Counted from the stretch's first letter, positions 14,493-25,886 are shown. The stretch is 64,000 nucleotides of DNA from Oryzias latipes (GCF_002234675.1 NC_019860.2:10786586-10850585); one strand, 5' to 3'. Made by a program: numbers and translations. Notes: a model not told the origin generated them from the sequence alone.

Positions 14493-16970
14493 GTAAGAGC
14501 GAGTATGGTAGACACATTTGAATATGTAGCTGTAGAATTAAATAAAAAAGGTGAATAGAACTTTAACCTTTTAATGAAGTGTCAGATATTTGCACCAAAC
14601 AAATTTAGAGATATATTGTAACCAAAAAAATGTAATTTTCTGGCTTTTATCTGTGATTTTGCTGAAAAAGATATGTGGGTCCTACATCTGAGCCCTGAGG
14701 CACACCTATGCTACCTGCTGATACAAACAGAACTCAAATTATCATAGCCTGCACTGAGTTTGAAATTACAGTTTAAATTAATATAATTTTAAAAAATATA
14801 TATTTAGCCAAGCATTTTCAAAGTAAAAGCTAAGATGCTAACTTGATTTTTTTTATCTCTTTGGTTCTTTAAAACGGTAAAAGTTTGAAGTTTTTTCACT
14901 TTTTTTTAGTCATTATTTTTTTTTCTTCACATATTTGCTTAATTGTAAGCCACTAAATAAGATACTTCATAACTTTTGATTGTTTGATTGCAATTATAAA
15001 GGCTTTCATCGTCTGAATGTGGTCTTTTAACAGGAAGTTGTAAAAAAAGACTGGATGTTCAAACTGGTTGGAAAGGAAACCTTTACCATCGGCAGTACCA
15101 ACATCAAAGCCACCATTAACATAGAAGCTGTCAGCGGCTTTGCTTATGAATACTCGCTGGACATTGATGGGAAGAGTTTGCAGAAGTTCGTAGACGACAG
15201 AGCCAAGACCACAAAGACTTGGGTGTTCCAGGTGGACGGGACGGACTACAGGGTGGTCCTTGGTGAGCCTCATTTTACATTACCAGTTATGTGAGTCTAC
15301 AGCTGCAGTTATTCTCTGAAATCTTGAGGAGTTACACAGGTAAAATTGTTTTTTTAAATGGAACAGAGAGGTTTCAGTGGATAAAACAACACATTGCAAA
15401 TGTTAGATGCATTCAAATTTGTAAAATGTTTTATTGTTCTCACAGAAAAGGACACTGTAGACGTTTGGTGCAACGGACAGAAAATGGAAACAAGGGTGAG
15501 ACACCACTCTGAATACAGGAAAAATTGTCAAATAAAAATCCTTTTAGTTTGTTTAAGGCTCAAAACTAAAGCATGTTGTTGCGTGTACCGTACATATATG
15601 GAAGTCTTGGTATTTCACAACTGAGTAATTTAAGGAATTAAGAGGTTACCTAAAAATTGGAAATACAGTATGTATTTGGCATTGTGGCTTTTATTTTGTA
15701 AAGCATAATACGTTTGATTACCGTATATAACACAGTTTACATTTTACCTTTATTCCAAATCGATTCTCACACTGTTTAACAGGGGTAAATTAGAGCAGTT
15801 ACAATTTTTCGCACTTAAAAGCGGCACTTAAAAGCCTTAATTTTTGAATCCACTGTGTTCTTAAGATCTATGACGGAGTTTTAGGGCCACCAAAAAAAAA
15901 AAGTAAAATTACGAGATTTTACGAAATAAAATCTCGTAATTTTAGGTTGTTTTTTTTTGGTGGACCTAAAACTTCATCGTAAAGATCAAACCCTTCATGG
16001 TTTATTTTTAAAATACTTTTAAATTCCCTTTGTTTTGTGTGCAAAAATTGTTCAAATGCAATGCATTGTGGTCTATATTTGCCAATCTAGTGAGCATTGA
16101 TGCACACTGGTTTGTCGCAGAGACTTGTGGGAAATTTCTAGATTCGGACAGCACTATAAAGTGGCGAAAGCACTACATAGTGCACTGTGAGGTGAATAGG
16201 GAAGGAATTCGGACATAGCCGTAGTTTAAAAAAACAAACCATTTATTGATGGTGCACCTTATAATTCGGTCCCCCTATAAATGCAGAAAATACGGCAACC
16301 CAAATCGTTTTCAACTGTATTGAATGGTTGGTTGATGGAAGGATTTTCTTTTTGTCTGAACGGGTTTCCGTATGTGCCATATATTTACTCCAAACAATTT
16401 TAGAGATTTTGTAGCAGTCATCAGCACAAAAATGTCCTTTTCTGGCTTTTATCTGTGACTTTGGTAACAAAGACATTGGAGACCTACAATTTATCCCTGA
16501 GGCACACCCCTGCTATCTGATGACACAAGCAGAATGCAAATTTCCAAGCTAGCACTGAGTTCATCTAAAAATAATATAAAATAAAAATGTATGCTGCTCA
16601 CCAATTATTCCACAAATGGAAGGATGCTATAATCATCTGTGATGATCATTTTAGGAGCGTACCATTAGTTTACGGTCAAAGTTTAGGGTGTGAGATTGTC
16701 TAAAACAAAAAAACTTAGACTTTATAAACCTCAGTTTTTGCGGTCTGTGTACCTTTTTGTGATGAAGATTGAACAAATACAGTGATCTTGTCTGATGAAG
16801 GTGACCTTTCCTGTCCACAGGGAGAGTTTGTAGATGATGGCACAGAAACCCACTTCACGGTGGGGGATCACGACTGCTGCATCCAGGCTGTGAGCAGTGG
16901 GAAGAAGAAGAGTGGCATTGTGCACTCCCTGCTGCTGGATGGAGAGAAAATTCCTGTGTCCACGCTGTGA
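14376..16970 (+). CDS. faim: Fas apoptosis inhibitory molecule (FAIM1)
   Basis: Four coding exons (14376-14492, 15034-15262, 15446-15495, 16821-16970) give 181 residues; the human short form has 179. FAIM is a soluble cytosolic beta-sandwich protein that protects cells from Fas-induced death and has roles in neurite outgrowth and protein-aggregate handling. The predicted protein begins MLGGDVVAVWDIALSDGVYR and keeps family landmarks: EFAHGTTTGKR, DWMFKLVGKETF at about residues 44-55, ATINIEAVSGFAYEYSLDI, TVDVWCNGQKMET and GEFVDDGTETHFTVGDHDC. It ends IPVSTL. The junctions are phases 0, 1 and 0, all GT/AG. The start was chosen because it aligns with the MTDLVAVW start of the short form and no upstream coding extension is visible. 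It is a full-length copy with no break. Confidence 0.95.
14575..14790 (+). repeat. Intronic repeat shared with 16,395-16,600
   Basis: The block containing TTTTCTGGCTTTTATCTGTGA, then CCTGAGGCACACC and GCACTGAGTT, recurs in the third faim intron at roughly 75-80% identity by eye. It is either a local duplication or two copies of an unnamed repeat. Confidence 0.6.
15034..15262 (+). CDS. faim: faim coding exon 2
   Basis: Residues 40-115 plus the first base of Glu116. It carries the FKLVGKETF and GFAYEYSLDIDGKSL blocks. The acceptor is TTTTAACAG and the donor CTTG followed by GTGAGC. Confidence 0.95.
15446..15495 (+). CDS. faim: faim coding exon 3
   Basis: A 50-bp exon coding EKDTVDVWCNGQKMETR. 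The acceptor is GTTCTCACAG and the donor AGG followed by GTGAGA. Reading is phase 1 in and phase 0 out. Confidence 0.94.
15865..15987. repeat. Long hairpin, MITE-like palindrome
   Basis: A 123-bp near-palindrome in the third faim intron. The core is a perfect 18-bp inverted repeat at 15904-15921 and 15927-15944, separated by a 5-base loop CGAAA. Outer arms (GAGTTTTAGGGCCACC and, reversed, GAAGTTTTAGGTCCACC) continue the pairing to GATC at both ends. Its size and symmetry suggest a foldback MITE. Confidence 0.85.
16395..16600 (+). repeat. Intronic repeat shared with 14,575-14,790
   Basis: Second copy of the intronic block described at 14,575, with CCTTTTCTGGCTTTTATCTG, CCCTGAGGCACACC and GCACTGAGTTC in the same order and orientation. 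Confidence 0.6.
16821..16970 (+). CDS. faim: faim coding exon 4
   Basis: Last coding exon, from GEFVDDGTETHF to IPVSTL, stop TGA at 16,968. The acceptor is CCTGTCCACAG. Confidence 0.95.
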   Translation, partial: GEFVDDGTETHFTVGDHDCCIQAVSSGKKKSGIVHSLLLDGEKIPVSTL

Positions 16971-17460
16971 ATCTGGATTACAAAAATATGTTTGCATGCC
17001 CAAGAAAGGACTTTTTATTTATTCCTATGTATTTATTTTGAATTTGATTACATCAATTTTAGACTAATATACTCAGGTGAAAACACTCATGCTCACGAGC
17101 AACTTTGAAAGTGTCTTCAGTTTGTGGTTTTATTTTTAAACACAGGACAAAAGGAGAAAGATCCGTGAAACCATCGTGTTTGAATCTGCGCAGACTCACC
17201 GCAACAACTATGAGTTTGAATGAGGCAGCGTTAAGCACGCGGGAGTTGAGCGGTCACAAACCGGAATGTGATGCTTTAAAATTTCAAAATAAAAGATCAC
17301 CCAACACAACTAGTTTTTAATTGGTTGATTTAATTATAATGTAAAATGTAAAGTTAAAAAAGGGTCCTAGTGGTATTTATAAAGCTGGCTATAAATCATC
17401 TTATCTTCACCTTAAAGTATGGAAATATTAAGAAAAATAAAGGTCAATAAATGAATGAAA
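16971..17460 (+). terminator. faim: faim 3' UTR with polyadenylation signals
   Basis: AATAAA occurs at 17,288-17,293 and again near 17,436 and 17,446. The first is the most likely faim cleavage signal, which puts 16,971-17,310 in the 3' UTR. An acceptor-preceded open stretch at 17,142 is discussed as a finding. Confidence 0.5.
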
Positions 17461-18124
17461 GTCTGTTTTATTCTAAAGACAAAAGAATGAAGTCAGATGT
17501 AATCAGAAATCTTGTGTAGGATAATTTAGGCATACTGTGTGACTGCTTGTTCCTTTAGTTGGGTTTCATTTCTTGTTATGATCTATGTTCCCAGATTTGG
17601 AATGCTTGTAGTAGTAACACATCTTACACTTTTTGTTACCTCAGTTAAGGTTCCTTCTGCTGACCTTCAGCTTTGTCCTCATCCCTGTGCAACATAATGT
17701 TGTTTAAAAATTGTAAAATGTTTGCTTTTTTTGGGGGGGGCGCATTTGAATTGTGTTTATGTATTTAAAACTCTGGCAAATATAATTGATCTAATAATCT
17801 AGAAAGTTTTTGACACAAATATATACATAAATAATGGTATCTGGAATTTTGCAACATGTCTCATAAAATGAGTTTAAAAAAATCAATTTTACTTTTATAC
17901 TAACTTAAACAATTTCAATTGATATTTTGATCATTGGAATTTAAATCTACAAAAAATAGTCTGATCACCTGAATTCAATTTTTTTTTTTAAATTATACTA
18001 AGAAAAACAGAACATGTAAGAACTAGCAGTCAAACTTTTACTTTGAGTTTAAAACTGTTCTTTTCATTTCTTCCTTAACTACCTCAGTCAAATCATACAA
18101 CTTATAAATTAATTTATTAAAAAC

Positions 18125-18128
<4 letters not shown>
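17461..18128. other. AT-rich intergenic spacer
   Basis: AT-rich sequence between faim and the microsatellite block, with no gene recognised. Confidence 0.4.
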
Positions 18129-18176
<48 letters not shown>

Positions 18177-18193
18177 ATATATATATATATATA
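18129..18193. repeat. (TA)n microsatellite
   Basis: About 65 bp of TA repeat with one TGTG interruption, abutting the 3' end of the LINE fragment. Confidence 0.95.
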
Positions 18194-18881
18194 TGGAAAA
18201 AAAAAACGCCCCTCTCACCCTCCGCGGGTGGTTTCTCCTCCAAGCTCGGGTCCTCTACCAGAGGCCTGGGAGCTTGAGGGTCCTGTGCAGTATCTTAGCT
18301 GTTCTTAGCACTGGGCTTTTTTGGACTGAGAGGTCTGAGGTCTTTCCAGGTATCTGTTGTAGCCACTCCTCCAGCTTGGGGGTTACTGCCCCGAGTGCTC
18401 CAATTACCACAGGCACCACTGTCACCTTCACTTTCCATGCTTTCTCCAGTTCTTCTCTGAGTCCCTGGTATTTCTCCAGTTTCTCATGTTCCTTCTTCCT
18501 GATGTTCCCATCGCTTGGCACTGCCACATCCACCACAACGGCTTTCCTCTGTTCTTTATCCACCACTACAATGTCTGTTTGGTTCGCCATTACCATCCTA
18601 TCAGTCTGGATCTGGAAGTCCGACATGATCTTTGCCCTCTCATTCTCTACCACCTTCGGAGGTGTTTCCCATTTTGATCTTGGGGTTTCCAGTTCATATT
18701 CTGCACACATGTTCCTGTATATTATTCCAGCCACTTGATTGTGGCGCTCCATGTATGCTTTCCCTGCCAGCATCTTACACCCTGCAGTTATGTGCTGGAT
18801 TGTTTCAGGCGCCTCTTTGCACATTTGCACAGCCTACACCTTGGGTCTTGTCTGGTGTGGTAGAGTAGAGTCCTCTACTCA
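18194..18881 (-). mobile_element. R4/Rex6-type LINE fragment between microsatellites
   Basis: A 5'-truncated minus-strand fragment of a non-LTR retrotransposon whose 3' end joins a TA array and whose 5' break joins an ATCT array. The protein is of the restriction-like-endonuclease type (R2/R4, Rex6/Dong-like), not the AP-endonuclease type. Clade assignment is from remembered protein patterns. Confidence 0.8.
18255..18880 (-). pseudogene. LINE C-terminus: zinc knuckle and REL-endonuclease
   Basis: The minus-strand frame runs LLYHTRQDPRCRLCK, then (after a shift) MCKEAPETIQHITAGCKMLAG, giving the C-x2-C...H...C knuckle of this LINE group. Next come KAYMERHNQVAGIIYRNMC and the endonuclease-like stretch QTDIVVVDKEQRKAVVVDVA, where relatives have PDIVV. 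The end is QIPGKTSDLSVQKSPVLRTA...LKLPGLW. An 8-bp tandem duplication of TGTGCAAA at about 18,822-18,837 splits the knuckle, so the longest open frame (to 18,830) starts just after it. The reverse transcriptase is absent. The remainder is open, which suggests a recent insertion. Confidence 0.82.
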
Positions 18882-19287
<406 letters not shown>

Positions 19288-19329
19288 GTGTTAGCAAACA
19301 CTTTTAAATGATTTATTTAAGTTTTATTT

Positions 19330-20302
19330 TGAAATCTGAAAGCGGAAGTGTAAAAATGGTGGCGTGTAATTCGATCCTCCGAAGGAAACACATTGACGGT
19401 AATGACGTTCCCGGCTGAGATCCTGTGGCTCCAGCTTGCACTGGACGAACCTCGCTGCTCGGCGCGGAGGTATCTGTGGGACGTCTCACGCCGTTCCGGG
19501 ACCTATCTGTTTGAGGACGCCGCGCTCACGGCGCTAGGGGCGGCTTGGTACAAGCGTGGGATGCCGCTTCTGTGAAGTGAAGCCCGAGCGGAGGAGGTTT
19601 ATTGCGCTTTTTTCGCGCAGCTGGTCCTGCAGAGGAGACGAACAAGAGGACCGGAGCGGGCATCCGACAACTTAACTACCCACTGACTGTCCGGTGTTTA
19701 GCCGGGAGTTTCCCGCTGCTTGTTCGGGATAAAATCAGAGGCAGCTTCGCTGTTCTCTCCATGGATTTGAGCCCTTGCTCCGCCAAAGGCTGGGCGGAAT
19801 TTTTGAGCTGGAAAGCACCGAGTTTTCCCTGTTCTCTCCCGGCTTCTGGAAGCTAGTTTGTTAGCTTTAGCCACCTAGCAACCAGGCCTCCTTTCATCCT
19901 CCGCGTCCCTTTGGATGTCAATTCCCGACTCTGGAAGCTTCCTTTGATCTGTTCGCACGCGCCCGACGCTCAGCTTTAATCTCGCCCGGGGTTGGAGGGC
20001 TATGGGGAAGCGGTGCTCCGCCTGCCGCACATCTGTCACCGCAGCGGAACTGGGAAGCGCGGCTCCCCGGGGAACAGCTGCCTACCCCGGACAGAAGTAG
20101 CCGTCTGCCCGCGGCTGGAGGCTGGGCTCGGAGGGATGTAGAGGAGGCCGAACCGCCGCCATCCGGATCGCGCAAAGCTCAACCTCGTATTAAAAAGTCA
20201 GTGTTATGAGGATTCAGTGGAGGGGGGCGTGAAGTGTCACCGTCTTCTACTGCCTGAGGGAAGGTGGGTGGTGGTGGTGGTGTGGGGCCACCCATAGCAG
20301 GG
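19330..20302 (+). promoter_or_regulatory. agap1: CpG island: agap1 upstream promoter and 5' UTR
   Basis: About 970 bp rich in CpG, in sharp contrast to the microsatellites before it. An ETS-type site CGGAAGTG is at 19,343-19,350 and a YY1-like AAAATGGTGGC at 19,353-19,363, a pairing common at TATA-less start sites. No splice donor or long frame breaks the run to the ATG at 20,303, so it probably serves as promoter plus a long GC-rich leader. Confidence 0.75.
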
Positions 20303-20465
20303 ATGAACTACCAGCAGCACGTCGCCAACTCGGCCGCCATCCGAGCGGAAATCCAGAGGTTCGAGTCGGTCCACCCGAACATCTACTCAATCTACGAGCT
20401 GCTGGAGCGCGTGGAGGAGCCGCTGCTGCAGAACCAGATCAGGGAGCACGTGATCGCCATCGAAG
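20303..20465 (+). CDS. agap1: agap1 short-form first coding exon
   Basis: Encodes 54 codons plus one base, beginning MNYQQHVANSAAIRAE and ending REHVIAIE. This is nearly identical to the N-terminus I know for vertebrate AGAP1. AGAP1 is a GTPase-activating protein for Arf1 with an N-terminal GTP-binding-like domain, a split PH domain, an ArfGAP zinc finger and ankyrin repeats; it acts in AP-3/endosomal traffic. Only the N-terminal helix region lies here. The donor is GAAG followed by GTAGG, leaving a phase-1 G. The family continues with D-AFVNSQEWTLSRS, an exon I could not find in the remaining 43 kb, so the gene is partial in the window. AGAP3 was considered, but its N-terminus differs and includes SIYAIYDL. 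Confidence 0.93.
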
Positions 20466-21476
20466 GTAGGACGGCAGTGTTTACATCTGAGAGCTGAGGA
20501 AATCCCACACGGCGTCGGGTCATCTGGTGCTGCTGCACTTTGACCGCTGCTGTCTTTATTATCAGTGACATAAGTTAGTTTTTCTCATCCATAAATGAGA
20601 CAGATGAACCTGGATGTCCTCAGAACTCAGCTGCAGAAGCGTCAGTGTCACTGCTGTAAATCGGATCTGAACATGTGGCCCAGCTTCATCATTAAGAGGA
20701 TTGTTCCAGACTGCTCCCTCTCTCATGTGCGTCTCTGCTCTTATTCCAAACTGATTAAAGCTTCTTATCTGCCTCCGCACATCCCCGAACCCTCAGAGTT
20801 TCTAGGCTCCTGCCCATTGTGCGAGTTTGATCGTCCTCAGATGAGATGTTGTTGGACTGATGGGTTGATGAGGCTCATTGGGATGGAAACACGCCATCGG
20901 GGGGCTTCTGTGGTTGAAAAACCAATTCAGATATATAGTCAGACTGGTGACAGAACTGGCACGCCTGTAGTTTTTGGAGGCATGGGTTCATGAGTTCTTT
21001 CAGTTTGCACCTCCATCTGGCGCCAACCAATTTGTTTTCTATTAATTTTTTTTTTGGTTTAACACCAGTGCAGAACCATCGGTTGGAAGACAGAGAGTCA
21101 TCCTAAATTTTACGAGGCTCTGTGTGGCCATACGACAGTAAGGCAGGGGAAAGATTTTATGGCTTGAGAGTCACGACTGTCCTTATGGGTGGACATGGTC
21201 CGTCTGTGGAACAAAAGATGGACAAACCTGTATGTGGTCCACAGGAAATCATCAAGGCTGTAGACCCTTCAGTGAGTTTGTAGACTGAAAATGTTTGTGG
21301 TGGAGGCGGTTGTAGCAAACATTTACTCTACAGAAAAGAGAAAGTAAGAGGGAAATAGGTGAGATGCACATGTGTTGTCACACGGATCTTTCATCATTTC
21401 AACTCTCCAAAATCCTGCAGACTGGGTCAGGAGCCCGTTAGTGCCGTTCAAGTTTAGTGTGGATTCCTTGCCTCTG

Positions 21477-21478
<2 letters not shown>
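20466..21478. other. agap1 intron 1, first part
   Basis: Intronic sequence without a recognised element; the frames here look random. Confidence 0.4.

Positions 21479-21547
<69 letters not shown>
21479..21547. repeat. (TA)n microsatellite
   Basis: Uninterrupted TA repeat of about 68 bp. Confidence 0.97.
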
Positions 21548-21552
<5 letters not shown>

Positions 21553-21639
21553 AGGGAAATTTGACAATCAGGTCTTATTTTGCATGGATGTCCTATGGGT
21601 GCTTATGTATCACCTGCATACACCTTGTGTGTGGGATTT

Positions 21640-21960
21640 TGTGCGCAGTCATTAAGGAGCCAGTACTCGCATCTTACTAACGCACTAGAGTGCGGCGTAA
21701 GGGCAACGTACGACGGCATCACCCGTACGTAATAAATGCGTGCAACTGAGATTATCCTCTCAAATACTTCACGATACACTTACCACACGCACGACAATGA
21801 CGACGTTTCTGCAAGGAGACTGCAAGACACACCTGCGTTCCCCGTAAGATACGGCCGCACCTGTCTACGACCTTCTACAAGCCAAAAAAACTCAGCACCC
21901 TTACGCGTGCATGTGATTAAGGCTTTTATCATTATTAAAGCTCTTGTGTACATTGATTCC
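21640..21960 (-). repeat. Repeat family B copy
   Basis: CpG-rich stretch whose reverse complement matches 55,560-55,860. Shared runs include TTACGGGTGATG (here GTACGGGTGATG), the TTACGCCGCACTCTAG-type block, and the following TTAGTAAG region. The copies are inverted relative to each other. The class is unknown. Confidence 0.55.
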
Positions 21961-22869
21961 TCTGATATTTAAGCTGTCTGTTAATGAAGACTGTTAACAG
22001 GTGTCAGTTGATGCAAAGAACTGGATTGATAATCAGATCTTGTTGATCTGCTTTGTTCCTTTCATGAGATCTTTAGTTCTCCCATTTGTTCTGTCCTTGC
22101 TTTGATTTCTTTCTCCTGTTTCCTCTTTGTGCTTGCTCTTTCGCTCCATTCTCCGTCTGTTTTCTCCCCTATAGCTCTTGAGACTTTGAAAGGTTTTAAA
22201 TTTGCCCTGACTAGCTAGATCCTAAATGCTGATCATCTTCCGCTTAGCCCTTTTAGTGTCATCACAACTTACTGCTGCTTCTCTGAGGCTTTGTCAACAT
22301 CTGGACGACTCTTCTCCTCTTTTCTGGAAACAGCATCGGCTCGGCCGCTCTCAACTGTGACTCAGCTCTCATTTGCATATGAGGTGTGAGACGATCGGGC
22401 CTGACCTGCCAGCCAGGTGACGCTGACCCACTTCGTTGGCAGAGCCCTGAAGAGACAAAACCAACACTGTTGAAACAATAACATGTTTTTGTAGTTTTCA
22501 TCCATTTTCTGGTGGACATAGAAAAGTGCAAAAACACAAGTTCTTTATTCTAAAGATACATGCATTTTGTTTTAGCTTAAAGTCTTGGGATTATTTTGCA
22601 TGGAGTTCAGAGCAGGTTTTAGAATTGAGTTTATTAGCAAATTTACCAATTCTCAGTTTTATTCACCGCTGTGTTTTCACTGTTTAACTGAACTTGACTG
22701 GTATCCCAGCCCAGATGTGGCAATTTCTCAAATCGTTTCCATAGTTATTGCTTTATTTTCTATTCATGAAAACATTTGAAGGGGTTATTCTATTCTGTTA
22801 TCTATTCAATTGTTGTTGTTTTTTGGCAGTTTCCTTTCACTGCAGTGTTTGTTGGTTAAAACTGGGCTT

Positions 22870-23215
22870 TTAAGTAGGAGTGCAACGACTCTCCACGATT
22901 TGGTTCCTCCGTGGGTCACAATTTTGTATTGGTTGATTTTTGTATTACAAAATACAAACTCATTTTTTTTCCAGAAAACCCTGTTTTTTATTGCTAATCA
23001 GCAAGTAACAATGCAGAAAACGCTTTCAGTTGGCTTTTACTACTCCTGGTATGATGTACTTAAACAATAAATAACAATACTTCTTACACGTGATCCACAC
23101 TTTAAACGTACTGGTATGCAGTTGTGATGCAGCGATTCCCTTTCCCCCTCGATTTGGTTCAGTGGTGTAGCGTAGGGTTCGGTTTTAAACCGAGAATTAC
23201 GGCATCCCTTCTATT
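22870..23215. repeat. Decayed hAT-like repeat
   Basis: Begins AGGAGTGCAACGACTCTCC and closes near CGAGAATTACGGCATCCC, resembling eroded hAT-type ends (AGGGGTGCAACGA). I see no target duplication. Confidence 0.35.
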
Positions 23216-23820
23216 AACTTACAGATCTGAATGCTGATCCGGCTGTGTGATTTATTCAGTATAGGGTGACAGTTTGCAGTGTAATTTGAGTCTCTATCCA
23301 GCTAAGCTGGTTCTGTTCTGGAAGACTTTCAGACAATCGTTAATGTCCTAGAGGCAACCACCTCACAAGTGGGTGAAATCTTGGCCATGGAGGGAGAATT
23401 TCTGGCTCTCTTGGTTAATGGTTCCCTGTGGTGAGACTAAACACCCTCCAAAGGCTCCTGGTCTGGAAACTTGAGGTTCTGGCTGCAGTTCCAAAGGATT
23501 GTGTCTGATCTTTGCTGCTAACACAAACCAGGACTGAAAGAAGACTAACCAGTGTGTTCCCTGTATCAGCAATTAGCAACTAGTTCAAGGAAATCAATAG
23601 AGTCTGCACAGATCGATAAGTATTGTTCAACATCCTAAGACTATTTATCTGTGACTACTATAAAGCTAGCCATGTCAAAGGACTGTTCTCTTAGCAATAA
23701 GACACTTTTAGTAAACAGTCTTATAATAATCTGGTTTTACTGGAATTAATCACCTGAAAGTTTTTCAATGTTTTCTGATCTAAGAGAAGTGGTTGCCACA
23801 TTTAAAGACATTTTCTAGGA
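23216..23820. other. agap1 intron, no element recognised
   Basis: No recognised gene or repeat boundary in this stretch. Confidence 0.35.
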
Positions 23821-24584
23821 CAGTGTTTTTTAACCTTTTTTGAGCCACGGCACACTTTAACCTTGACAAAAATCCCGCGGCACACTAGCATCCAAAAAAA
23901 AAAAAAAAAAAGGAGAAACTCATAGTCTGTATTGATCTACAGCCCCTCCGCAATCTCACATGCATGTTTGTGATATTTGTGTCAGAATAGCTGGAAGTTG
24001 CAGCTGTTTTTTATAAAAGATGTAATAAAAGTTAAGTTTTAAGATTTAAAAGCTGTCTGATGTGTGTTCGTTGTGGTTTTAAGACGTTTAACATGATAGA
24101 CTCATTGTGCGCTGGGACGCTGTCACTTTAACCCAATGCATCATGGGAGATGTAGTGCAAACAGCCGCCGGTCTTTTTGTTATAACTGAGAGACTTTATG
24201 AGCACAATCGGAACAAGGAAGTGAAGACTTTAACCACTTCTGATTGGTCAGACTGATGACGTGTGATTAAGCCCCCAAGAATGATTGGTGCAGAAAGTTA
24301 AAGGGGCGGGACCTTTCAGAAAACATTTATAGCTGCAGCTAAATCGCGTTAAAGTCATTCTTATCAAAATGTCTTTAATAGAATCAAACAAACACAAAGA
24401 AAAAAGTATTTTACGATCTTTTATATTCCTAACTGAGTAGTAAGGAGTCAGTGCCTGTTTAGATGAACACAGAGCTGATATCCTGGAGAAGGGAAATGTT
24501 TTTGGATCATTGAATGGGTTATTTCCCACGGCACACTTGACCATCTCCCACGGCACACTAGTGCACACCGTTTGAAAAACACTG
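23821..24584. mobile_element. Non-autonomous hAT element (CAGTGTTTTT ends)
   Basis: 764 bp from CAGTGTTTTTTAACC to GTTTGAAAAACACTG, with subterminal CCACGGCACACT repeats at both ends. The flanks TTCTAGGA (23813-23820) and TTCTAGAG (24585-24592) look like a slightly eroded 8-bp duplication. There is an internal A17 tract and no transposase. Confidence 0.85.
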
Positions 24585-25174
24585 TTCTAGAGCAACAGTG
24601 GATGTGTGAATTTATTTTTCTCTTGAACATCCGTGTTGTTAGACAGCAGGGACACCTTACATATTGCTGGTGTTTTAAAGGCAAGAACATGCTCCTAATA
24701 ATTTTTTGCTCTCTGTCATCTCCACCGTCTTTGACCATATTTTGATTGTAGGTACACTGTTGAATCACTTGAGAGTGAGCAGTAGATGTTAAAACCCACA
24801 CAGACTCAGACGAACAAAGCCGTTGATGTTTTCAACACAGTGATTGGAGTCCTCCTGAGCCTTCCTTTGTTATATTTAATATGCTGGTTCTGCATGCTTA
24901 AAACACACATGTGGCTGTTGGGAAAAGATTGAGTCATCCCACCAGGTTAGGGTGTATAGAGGCTCTTGGTTTGTAACCAAGTTTAACATCAAATTGTCTT
25001 GATTTGGTTCTTGATGACATTCACTGCAAAACTTGTTGACTTGCTTGTACCAGAGAAGGTTGAACATAGCTCTGCCAGAAGAAAAACTCTCTGGGTGAAT
25101 GCAGATTTTCTGTGAACCAAAGCAAAAGTAGAGAAAACTGCTGTTACAACTTTGAGTTGAAAAGGCTAGATAAT
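24585..25174. other. agap1 intron, no element recognised
   Basis: No recognised gene or repeat boundary. Confidence 0.35.
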
Positions 25175-25267
25175 AGGGGTGTAACAATTCATTTTAATAA
25201 TTCAATTCCCATCAGTATAATATATATCATATACAATATAAGTTAATTTATTGTTACAACCCTAATA
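25175..25267. mobile_element. Very short hAT-type MITE
   Basis: About 90 bp, from TAGGGGTGTAACAATTC to ATTGTTACAACCCTA, sharing ends with the copies at 31,512 and 36,749. An 8-bp duplication could not be confirmed. Confidence 0.6.
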
Positions 25268-25539
25268 GACAAACCTTTCTTGCTAATGCTATCAGCATCA
25301 ACATCGCTGATTCTCATGTATTGTTTTCTACTGTTTAAATGCTCGTTTACTCCCCCCAGTCCCCCAGTGTTTGCACTGCTGGTAAAAAATTGGTGCCAAA
25401 AACCTTTGAATCAGTTAACGCTGATTCACTGTGGTGACCTTTAACAGGAAAGGGTGAAAAAAAAAGAAACCTTTAGGGAAGTGTATGGAATGAAACTACA
25501 ATCCTACTATTGGAAATATTTCTAGGGGAAGGCCTCAGG

Positions 25540-25760
25540 GTTTAAATCTTTACCTGTGTTCTTTGACCTGTACATGCTCTCTCTAGGTCAGACCAAACAC
25601 TTGTTTTATGCAGATGACACCCTGGTTAATGTAGCTCTAATAGTCATTGCAGTCCATTAGACGTTCTATGTTGCTGTTTCAAGTTGGTAAATGTCCAGAT
25701 GCAATCAGATTTCCTCTTGTTGTACTATGACAGAGCAAAAGCCATTGTTTTGGGGGAAAA
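25540..25760 (+). pseudogene. Eroded LINE reverse transcriptase scrap
   Basis: One frame gives LYMLSLGQTKHLFYADDTLV, which matches the YADD active-site region of a LINE reverse transcriptase. Nothing convincing extends far on either side. It is a small, old fragment. Confidence 0.55.
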
Positions 25761-25886
25761 AAGGAAGGAAGAAAGTTGGCTGAAGAGCTCAATTTAGAGG
25801 AATAAAGACTAGTAGTCAAATTAGTAATCTTCATGACATAATAGATTTAGACTGGTCATAGAGATACAAGGATTGACCCTTATAAG

